Origin: a bacterium
GTDB lineage: Bacteria; Bacillota; Clostridia; Oscillospirales; Oscillospiraceae
Assembly: GCA_019424865.1 (NCBI GenBank)
Contig: JAHYYS010000032.1
Span: 1-27,927 of the forward strand
Direction of reading: 5' to 3'
DNA length: 27,927 bases
Part shown: positions 23,208-27,927 of the stretch, in pieces
How the letters are laid out: the number at the start of each line of letters is the position of its first letter
How positions within the stretch are numbered: position 1 is the first letter of the stretch
The notes under the pieces: model-generated
Database searches by the model: none
The model's input: the letters and a program-made list of their open reading frames with translations, nothing else
What the model was told of the DNA's origin: nothing
Position numbers and translations under genes: made by a program

Positions 23208-23378
23208 ATGCCCCGTTTCCTCTATCACTTCGGCTATGTCCTGATGCCGGTACTCCCCTTTGCGTTTGTCTTTGCCCTGATTTTCTCCATCAAATTCCTT
23301 CTGGAGAATGACAAGAACTTCCTTTATTTTGCCATCGCCGCCTCCATCTTTCTGCTGCTCATACTATGCGGGCTGTAG
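23208..23378 (+). CDS. Small two-helix membrane protein, unknown
   Basis: A 56-residue protein starting MPRFLYHFGYVLMPVL. It has AGAAAGGAGA eight bases before the ATG and a sigma-A promoter upstream. An in-frame extension to 23112 would include the promoter and is rejected. Two hydrophobic helices (about residues 8-27 and 36-55) are separated by a short charged turn (LLENDKN), so both ends should lie on the same side of the membrane. No family was recognised. It has its own terminator, so it is a monocistronic unit and probably a real gene. Confidence 0.75.
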   Translation: MPRFLYHFGYVLMPVLPFAFVFALIFSIKFLLENDKNFLYFAIAASIFLLLILCGL

Positions 23379-23401
23379 TCTCTGTTATAAGCCCGAACGG
23401 C

Positions 23402-23440
23402 GCAGGCGAGGCCGCCCAACAGGCGGCTCGCCTGCTTTTT
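23402..23440 (+). terminator. Intrinsic terminator of the small membrane protein gene
   Basis: The arms GCAGGCGAGGCCGCC and GGCGGCTCGCCTGC pair with a one-base bulge and a 5-base loop, followed by TTTTT. Confidence 0.88.
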
Positions 23441-23474
23441 ATTACCCCCCCTCGCTTCGGATCCAGCATTTTAT

Positions 23475-23494
23475 ATTTAGATTATTTTCTAAAT
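23475..23494. promoter_or_regulatory. Operator 1 of the sdpRI promoter
   Basis: ATTTAGATTATTTTCTAAAT is a dyad with arms ATTTAGA/TCTAAAT less one position. It lies 5 bases upstream of the -35 box. A near-identical site (operator 2) lies downstream of the -10 box. Confidence 0.7.
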
Positions 23495-23499
23495 ATCTC

Positions 23500-23528
23500 T
23501 TGACTGTAAGCCCGGGCTGTGCTACACT
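23500..23528 (+). promoter_or_regulatory. Sigma-A promoter of sdpR-sdpI
   Basis: TTGACT (23500-23505), a 17-base spacer and TACACT (23523-23528) lie between the two operator dyads, so a bound repressor would block it from both sides. Confidence 0.8.
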
Positions 23529-23530
23529 AT

Positions 23531-23550
23531 ATTTAGATAGATTTCTAAAT
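23531..23550. promoter_or_regulatory. Operator 2 of the sdpRI promoter
   Basis: ATTTAGATAGATTTCTAAAT has perfect 7-base arms (ATTTAGA/TCTAAAT) and a 6-base centre. It covers the expected transcription start (about 23535). Its centre is 56 bp from that of operator 1, just over five helical turns. Confidence 0.75.
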
Positions 23551-23566
23551 GAAGGCGGGCGGTACC

Positions 23567-23833
23567 ATGGGATTTCAGGAGACGTTCAAGGCTTTGAGCG
23601 ACCCCACCCGGCGGGAGATCCTCCATCTTCTTCGGGATGGGGCCAAGACCGCCGGGGAAATCGGGCGCCACTTTTCCATGACGGGAGCCACCATCTCCCA
23701 CCACCTGGCGGTGCTGCGTGAGGCGGGACTGATCAGCGATGAAAAACGGGGAAAATATATTTACTACGAGCTGAACCTGTCTGTGCTGGACGAGATCACC
23801 GGCTGGATTGCCGGTCTGAAGGGGGAATCCTGA
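23567..23833 (+). CDS. sdpR: ArsR-family autorepressor, SdpR-like
   Basis: A winged helix-turn-helix regulator of 88 residues. FKALSDPTRREILHLLRDG opens the fold, TAGEIGRHFSMTGATISHHLAVLREAGLI is the recognition region and KRGKYIYYELN the wing. The cysteine metal-binding motif of metal-sensing ArsR proteins is absent. The layout and sequence instead resemble Bacillus SdpR, which represses its own operon. The start at 23567 fits that family's short N-terminus; the ATG at 23549 lies inside operator 2 and only about 14 nt from the expected transcript start. sdpI follows after one base. By analogy, repression would be relieved when SdpI at the membrane sequesters SdpR; this is inference. Confidence 0.85.
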   Translation: MGFQETFKALSDPTRREILHLLRDGAKTAGEIGRHFSMTGATISHHLAVLREAGLISDEKRGKYIYYELNLSVLDEITGWIAGLKGES

Positions 23834-23834
23834 T

Positions 23835-24491
23835 ATGAAAAGCAAGCTGAGTATCGCGGCCATGTGGCTGCTGGCCTTTGTCCCGCTGGTGCTGGTGGCG
23901 GCGCTTTACCGCCTTCTGCCCGACCAGGTCCCCATGCACTGGGGCTTTGACGGGGTGGTCAACCGGTATGGCAGCAAAAATGAGCTCTGGTTTCTGGCGG
24001 CCCTGGGACCCGTATTTGCCCTGCTGTTCCAGTTTCTTCCCCGGCTGGACCCCAAAAAGCGCAGCTATGAGCGGTTTCAGAAGTACTACGAGGCCTTTGC
24101 CGTGGTAATGACGGCCTTCATCGCGGTGATCATGGGAATTGCCCTGGTAGAGTCCTTCCGCCCGGGCACCCTGTCGGTGGGACGGGCGGTCTCCATCCTG
24201 CTGGGGCTGCTGTTTGTCTTCCTCGGCAACATGATGGGAAAAATCAAGCCCAACTACTTCTTCGGCGTGCGCACCCCCTGGACCCTGGCCGACCCCGATG
24301 TGTGGAACCGGTCCCACCGGCTGGCGGGACGGCTCTTCTTCCTGGCGGGGCTGGTCACCATCCTCTCCGCCCTGCTGCTGCCGGAGGCCGCTCTGTTCGC
24401 GGTGCTGATGGGCAGCGTTCTGGGCGCGGCCCTCGCCACCGTCCTGATGAGCTACCTCTGGTACCGGAAGAAGCATCGTCAGGAGACGTGA
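23835..24491 (+). CDS. sdpI: SdpI-family membrane immunity/signal protein
   Basis: The 218-residue protein has about six membrane segments. The N-terminal half is a DUF1648-type region with LPDQVPMHWGFDGVVNRYGSK (about 29-49). The C-terminal half is the SdpI domain: GNMMGKIKPNYFFGVRTPWTL followed by VWNRSHRLAGRLFF. In Bacillus, SdpI protects against the SdpC cannibalism toxin and recruits SdpR to the membrane. Here no toxin gene lies nearby, so the partner may be foreign or encoded elsewhere, or the protein may serve general envelope stress. It shares the sdpR promoter and ends before a bidirectional terminator. Confidence 0.88.
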   Translation: MKSKLSIAAMWLLAFVPLVLVAALYRLLPDQVPMHWGFDGVVNRYGSKNELWFLAALGPVFALLFQFLPRLDPKKRSYERFQKYYEAFAVVMTAFIAVIMGIALVESFRPGTLSVGRAVSILLGLLFVFLGNMMGKIKPNYFFGVRTPWTLADPDVWNRSHRLAGRLFFLAGLVTILSALLLPEAALFAVLMGSVLGAALATVLMSYLWYRKKHRQET

Positions 24492-24623
24492 GTATGTTCC
24501 GGCGCATCACCTTTCCATGCTTCATACTCTGACCGAGGCGATGACTGTCCAATCTACTCAGCCCCATTTGAACTGACGGCCACGGGAGGCATGCAAGATT
24601 CTGCTGCAAAATGAGTTTTCGAG

Positions 24624-24654
24624 AAAAAGCAGCCGTCAAAGACGGCTGCTTTTT
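24624..24654. terminator. Bidirectional terminator between sdpI and the convergent gene
   Basis: A perfect 14-bp stem, AAAAAGCAGCCGTC and its complement, with a 3-base loop. T-runs close both sides. The last codons and the stop of the minus-strand gene lie inside the stem. Confidence 0.9.
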
Positions 24655-25253
24655 CCTGCCTCGCACCACTGATCGATAAGGGACTCTGCCGCCGGCCTGC
24701 ACAAATACTCCAAAAACTCCTGTTGATCTCTGTCCGTGCCATAAACACGTACTTCTATGCGATACCGGTAAGCTCCCAATGAAACCAGTGCACTGCACAA
24801 TTGATAGGGGGTGCCGCTCTCTGCGTCTTCCCTTTGCGCATCCCACTGGATAGGGACCTCCCGGTATTCTGTCTGGCTGCCGCTCCAGTATTCCGTCTCT
24901 GTCTGCCCGGAACATGTGAGCGTCCAGGTCCAAGAGAGATCGAACAGCACATGGACTTCAGAATGGATGGAGTATCCGGCAAGGGACGCATTTCGCTGAT
25001 TCCCGTTCAGATTGACAAAATACGTTCCATTTTCGAATGGAATCGTATTTTCTGCCGGCAGAATCATATGATAGGGGGCATCTGAGCAGGTCTCATCCAG
25101 CTCCTCGTAGGAGTCGGCCTCATAGTAAGGGACCCCGAGGTGGACAAACCGCATCCACCAAAAGAACTCAACGAGCGGAATCCCAATCACAATTGCAGCC
25201 GCAATTATCACTTTCGCCGCGGGCGACAGCCTTTTTTCGCGCTGAGTTTTCAT
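24636..25253 (-). CDS. Membrane-anchored protein of unknown function
   Basis: The 205-residue protein starts MKTQREKRLSPAAK after AGAAGG. An in-frame extension to 25289 has no better site. A basic N-terminus is followed by one hydrophobic helix (about residues 13-34, ending in EFFWWM), so the rest should face outward as a signal-anchored domain. The exterior part is rich in aromatic and acidic residues (YYEADSYEELDE; WTWTLTC) and ends with a basic tail. No known domain was recognised. It has its own promoter and terminator and stands alone among accessory-type genes. Confidence 0.75.
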   Translation of the reverse strand: MKTQREKRLSPAAKVIIAAAIVIGIPLVEFFWWMRFVHLGVPYYEADSYEELDETCSDAPYHMILPAENTIPFENGTYFVNLNGNQRNASLAGYSIHSEVHVLFDLSWTWTLTCSGQTETEYWSGSQTEYREVPIQWDAQREDAESGTPYQLCSALVSLGAYRYRIEVRVYGTDRDQQEFLEYLCRPAAESLIDQWCEAGKSSRL

Positions 25254-25303
25254 TTTGACCTTCTCTCCCAAGTTCCTCGGCAAGATCACTATGGTGTAAT
25301 ACC

Positions 25304-25332
25304 ATAATATATAAAAATCTAGAACAATTCAA
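25304..25332 (-). promoter_or_regulatory. Promoter of the anchored protein, with adjacent dyad
   Basis: On the minus strand TTGAAT (25327-25332), a 17-base spacer and TATTAT (25304-25309). The inverted repeat TATGGT-GTAAT-ACCATA at 25290-25306 covers the expected start site and could be an operator. Confidence 0.65.
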
Positions 25333-25369
25333 CCTTATTTTTGTGCGATATTCTCTCTGCAAATTTTTA

Positions 25370-25410
25370 AAAGAGGAACCAGCCGCCCGGCGGACGGCTG
25401 GTTCCTCTTT
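25370..25410. terminator. Strong intrinsic terminator without an obvious gene
   Basis: A perfect 16-bp stem, AAAGAGGAACCAGCCG and its complement, with a 9-base loop. T-runs are present on both sides. The flanking genes diverge from it, so it appears to end no annotated transcript. Confidence 0.85.
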
Positions 25411-25716
25411 GTCATTCTCCGGCCAATATCATTTTATATTCAGCACAAAAATATCTTTACTTAATCTGTAATTTTAGGTAAAATATAATAGATAACACGG
25501 CAGGCAGGCTGTGTCACCCGGAATTTATTCGGATGGGAGGCGGCACTGCGGCTCGCGCTTCTGACCAGCCGGCCGGCTTATCCCGAACACAATCCCGGTG
25601 CGGCCCCAAATGACGGAGCGCTCCAACCAAACCAGTTCAGCGCATCAGGAATCCTGCCCGCTTATGCACTTCTCTCACAGAAAACAGTGTTTGCCGGAAC
25701 AAGGGAGGAATATGCC
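25411..25716 (+). promoter_or_regulatory. Promoter and long leader of the SurA-like gene
   Basis: An AT-rich block holds TTTACT (25456-25461), 17 bases and TAAAAT (25479-25484), overlapped by a perfect TATAAT (25484-25489). This would give a leader of about 220 nt. The leader is GC-rich, with the palindrome AGCCGGCCGGCT at 25567-25578. No leader ORF or known riboswitch was recognised. Confidence 0.45.
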
Positions 25717-26421
25717 ATGAAACCGAAACACCGCATTTGCGTGATCCTCGTTTGCATCTGCTTGGCCGCAGTCTGTCTGGCAGCCGTTTTTGCCAACGGG
25801 GATCTCAGCATCCACACAATATTGGACCCGGATACCAACCTGTTCCGACAACTGGGCGAGTATTTCCAAGATGCAAAGGGAGCAAATAGCGGAACGAACG
25901 CGGCAAATTCCGGCCCCGTTCCTTTGGCGGAATACCAGGGAGAAATTGTCTATCAATCGGATGTGGAGTACTACAAAAACTTCAACGGCGCCACCGTGGC
26001 TGCAACGGGCCAGGATCTCCCCACCAGTGATGAGGAGGTGCTGCGTAAAATTCTGGAAAATATTGTCCTGCTTCACGAAGCGGAGCGCCTGGGGCTGGCA
26101 GCAACGCAGGCTGAAATTGACGAGATGGTGGAGAACGCCCGATACGCCTACACCCTCCCCGACGGAAAAGAAGTTCTGGATCAGTTCTGCGCGGGGGCCG
26201 GCATTACGATAGACGAATACTTTGCGTATCTGGAAGAACAGGCGCCCAGATCAATTGCGCGGCAGAAGCTTCTCAACGCCGTGGGGGAGGAATTCTGCGA
26301 GCAGAACGGTCTGACCTTTACAAAAGTCAATCCCCCCAAGGAGCTTGTGGAAGCGAAGGAGGATTATGTCGACGATTTGTTTGAGCAGGCACAGGACGAG
26401 ATTATCTACTACACAGATTGA
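25717..26421 (+). CDS. Exported SurA/PrsA-N-like protein lacking a PPIase domain
   Basis: The 234-residue protein starts after GGGAGG (9-base spacing). MKPKHRICVILVCICLAAVCLAAVF is a signal peptide or signal anchor; there is no clear lipobox. Residues about 85-200 resemble the N-terminal chaperone domain of SurA/PrsA-type foldases: an initial strand, then EEVLRKILENIVLLHEAERLGLAATQAEIDEMVENAR, and a helical hairpin with ITIDEYFAYLEEQAPRSIARQKLL. No parvulin prolyl-isomerase domain follows; the protein ends in an acidic helix. It may be a chaperone-like envelope protein, but substrate and role are unknown. It has its own leader and terminator. Confidence 0.75.
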   Translation: MKPKHRICVILVCICLAAVCLAAVFANGDLSIHTILDPDTNLFRQLGEYFQDAKGANSGTNAANSGPVPLAEYQGEIVYQSDVEYYKNFNGATVAATGQDLPTSDEEVLRKILENIVLLHEAERLGLAATQAEIDEMVENARYAYTLPDGKEVLDQFCAGAGITIDEYFAYLEEQAPRSIARQKLLNAVGEEFCEQNGLTFTKVNPPKELVEAKEDYVDDLFEQAQDEIIYYTD

Positions 26422-26447
26422 AAAGCAGCCGGATACCTTCATTTTTA

Positions 26448-26491
26448 AAAAACAGGGGTGCGCTGTCAGCTGACAGCGCACCCCTGTTTTT
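26448..26491. terminator. Bidirectional terminator between SurA-like gene and plsX
   Basis: A perfect 44-base palindrome (22-bp stem centred on 26469/26470) with A-runs on the left and T-runs on the right. It serves both convergent genes. Confidence 0.92.
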
Positions 26492-26544
26492 CCTCATCTT
26501 TTTTGATTCTGTGCCCGGGCCGCCCAAACAGGCCCCGGAGCACG

Positions 26545-27579
26545 TCACTCCGCCTTTTCCGGCGCGTCCAGCCGCATCACGTCCACATTGGCGGCAATGT
26601 TCTCAATAATGCCGGAGGTGATGTACTGCTTGGCCTGGCGGATGGCGTTCTGAATGGCGTAGGCGTCGGAGGAGCCGTGGGCCTTGATGACCGGCTTGGA
26701 GATGCCCAGCAGGGCGGTTCCCCCCACCTCGTCGGCGCTCATCAGCTTTTTGAACTCCTTCAGCCCGCCGGACACCAGCAGGGCGGCCAGCTTGGTCATG
26801 ATGCTTTTGGTAAACATCTTCTTCAGCTCCCGGGCCATAAACAGCCCCGTCCCCTCCATGGTCTTCAGGAAGATGTTGCCCGAATAGCCGTCGGAGACGA
26901 TGACATCCACCGCGCCTTCCACCGCCTCCCGGGCCTCCACATTGCCCACGAAGTTGATGCGTCCGGCCTCCCCCGCCGCCTGCAGCATGGGATAGACGGT
27001 GGTCTGGAGGGTGGTGCCCTTGGAGGGCTCCACCCCGATGTTCAGCAGCCCCACCTTGGGCTCGGGGCGGCCCAGCACGTGCTCGGCATAATAGGAGCCC
27101 ATGTACGCAAACTGCATCAGGTACTCCGGGGGGCACTCGGCATTGGCGCCGCAGTCGATCAGCACCGCCCCGCCGCCGCCGGTGGGCACCACCGGGGCCA
27201 GAGCGGCCCGCCGGATGCCCCGGATGCGCTTGACCACCAGCGTGGCCCCGGACAGCAGGGCCCCGGTGGAGCCGGCGGACACAAAGGCGTCCCCTGCCCC
27301 GCTTTTCAGCAGGTTCAAGCCCACCGTCAGCGACGAGTCCTTCTTCTCCCGGAAGGCAGTGGCGGGGTTGTCGCACATCTCCACCACTTCGCTGGCGTGG
27401 GCGATTTCAATCCCGGCAGGCAGGTTCTTGATGCCGTTATCCTCCAGGACCTTTAAAATTTCTTCTCCCCGGCCCACCAGGGTGATATCCACCCCATACT
27501 CCTTGTTGGCCTGTACGGCCCCCATAACCGGGGCCTGGGGAGCGTTGTCCCCGCCCATGGCGTCCACGATGATTTTCAT
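26545..27579 (-). CDS. plsX: Phosphate acyltransferase PlsX
   Basis: Converts acyl-ACP to acyl-phosphate, the first step of phospholipid synthesis with PlsY. The 344 residues are close to the family length. Markers are MKIIVDAMGGDNAP at the N-terminus, FVSAGSTGALLSGA, LIDCGANAECPPEYLMQFA, LLNIGVEPSKGT, VSDGYSGNIFLKTMEG and GGTALLGISKPVIKAHGSSDAYAIQNAI. GAAGG precedes the ATG. The usual plsX-acpP-rnc neighbourhood is split here, with acpP and rnc 22 kb away. The ATG overlaps the stop of an XRE-regulator remnant. Confidence 0.97.
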   Translation of the reverse strand: MKIIVDAMGGDNAPQAPVMGAVQANKEYGVDITLVGRGEEILKVLEDNGIKNLPAGIEIAHASEVVEMCDNPATAFREKKDSSLTVGLNLLKSGAGDAFVSAGSTGALLSGATLVVKRIRGIRRAALAPVVPTGGGGAVLIDCGANAECPPEYLMQFAYMGSYYAEHVLGRPEPKVGLLNIGVEPSKGTTLQTTVYPMLQAAGEAGRINFVGNVEAREAVEGAVDVIVSDGYSGNIFLKTMEGTGLFMARELKKMFTKSIMTKLAALLVSGGLKEFKKLMSADEVGGTALLGISKPVIKAHGSSDAYAIQNAIRQAKQYITSGIIENIAANVDVMRLDAPEKAE

Positions 27580-27686
27580 AGCGTACCTTCTTTCTTCTCG
27601 TCGTTCAGGGGGCTGGGCTCGTCCACCCGGCCCAGCAGATAATCGGCGGATATGTTCGCGTGCTTACGATGGCGGCCTATATGCCT
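27576..27686 (-). pseudogene. C-terminal remnant of an XRE-type regulator
   Basis: The frame reading into the plsX ATG (stop overlapping as ATGA) encodes HANISADYLLGRVDEPSPL and a charged tail. N-SADYLLGR-DEP is the usual end of the XRE helix-turn-helix domain. The frame closes at TAA (27689-27687), just where the tandem repeat begins, and no helix-turn-helix core is visible further right. The 5' part was probably lost or displaced by the repeat. The gene may once have been co-transcribed with plsX. Confidence 0.65.
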
Positions 27687-27689
27687 TTA

Positions 27690-27927
27690 CAGGGGCAGGA
27701 TATGCGCCCACGGGCGGCTGATAGCCGTCCCTGCAAAGCAAACCCAAACCAGGCGGACCCACGGCGTGCTTCTTGCAGGGCCCCATATGCAGGGGCGCAT
27801 ACCATGCGCCCGCGGGCGGCTGATAGCCGCCCCTGCGGAATCAAATCCAAACCAGGCGGGCCCACGGCGTGCTCCTTGCGGGGCCCCATATGTAGGGGCG
27901 CATACCATGCGCCCGCGGGCGGCTGAT
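27690..27927. repeat. Tandem repeat of about 102 bp running off the window
   Basis: Units begin at GGGCGGCTGATAGCC: 27712, 27814 (102 bp later) and 27917 (103 bp later, cut by the window edge). A partial unit precedes the first. Each unit contains two hairpins, GGGCGGCT-GAT-AGCCGCCC and GGGCGCAT-ACC-ATGCGCCC, and a middle segment AAACCAGGCGG(A/G)CCCACGGCGTGCT. The copies differ at scattered positions. The element at 6400-6475 shares the hairpin motifs. Several frames are open across it, but they change with the repeat and are not taken as genes. Confidence 0.88.

Noticed and set aside
24494..24532. 12-codon ORF after sdpI with AGGAG upstream
   Set aside because: Too short, overlaps the intergenic region before the terminator, and has no sequence character; the ribosome site is likely chance.
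25539..25557. T-box-like string GGCGGCACTGCGG
   Set aside because: It resembles the T-box core, but the UGG needed to pair with the tRNA end is CGG. No specifier stem or following terminator is present, and the downstream gene is not amino-acid related.
27660..27926. Open frames across the right-end tandem repeat
   Set aside because: Frames on both strands encode the same repeated low-complexity peptides from the 102-bp unit; no start signals or domains.
1..27927. CRISPR arrays, tRNA/rRNA genes, prophage, integrase or transposase
   Set aside because: None seen. The only tandem array (right edge) has long units of 102-103 bp with no spacer-repeat alternation.

Overview
The window looks like chromosomal DNA of a GC-rich member of the Clostridia, most likely an Oscillospiraceae-type gut anaerobe. 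This is inferred from the HPr with a Ser46 site, MutS2, a SdpR/SdpI pair, strong Shine-Dalgarno sites, consensus housekeeping promoters and the flavour of the proteins. No single marker fixes genus or species. Coding density is high and almost every gene is an ordinary core gene. The interest lies mostly in regulation and repeats.

Layout. Positions 1-3435 (+): the 3' end of rpoD, then a 978-residue protein made almost wholly of 25 Sel1-like repeats. Positions 3581-11367 (-), read right to left: mutS2; HPr; uvrC, rsmD, coaD and a coiled-coil protein; then acpP with its own promoter and rnc. Positions 11374-12074: a hairpin-packed non-coding region including a 293-bp foldback element. Then a MATE efflux gene (-) and gltS (+) with a roughly 280-nt structured leader.

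Positions 15443-23074 (-) hold a complete chorismate and prephenate-to-phenylpyruvate operon. In transcription order it is leader peptide, DAHP synthase, aroB, aroA, aroC, pheA, a fused aroE-aroK, and aroQ. Genes touch or overlap, several by ATGA. Ahead of it lies what appears to be a full ribosome-mediated attenuator. It has a consensus promoter, a 37-codon leader peptide with 10 Phe/Tyr residues among residues 5-18, and an intrinsic terminator. A 17-nt antiterminator segment inside the leader ORF pairs with the terminator's 5' arm and loop at 16 of 17 positions. Flux into the pathway would thus be set by charged Phe and Tyr tRNA. This is the strongest discovery in the window.

Positions 23134-26491 are accessory-like. 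They hold a 56-residue membrane protein, an autorepressor/immunity-type pair (sdpR-sdpI) whose promoter is bracketed by two near-identical 20-bp dyads, an unknown anchored protein (-), and a secreted SurA/PrsA-N-like protein (+). The window closes with plsX (-), a C-terminal remnant of an XRE-type regulator overlapping the plsX start, and a tandem array of about 102 bp that runs off the right edge. No rRNA, tRNA, CRISPR array, transposase or phage gene was seen.
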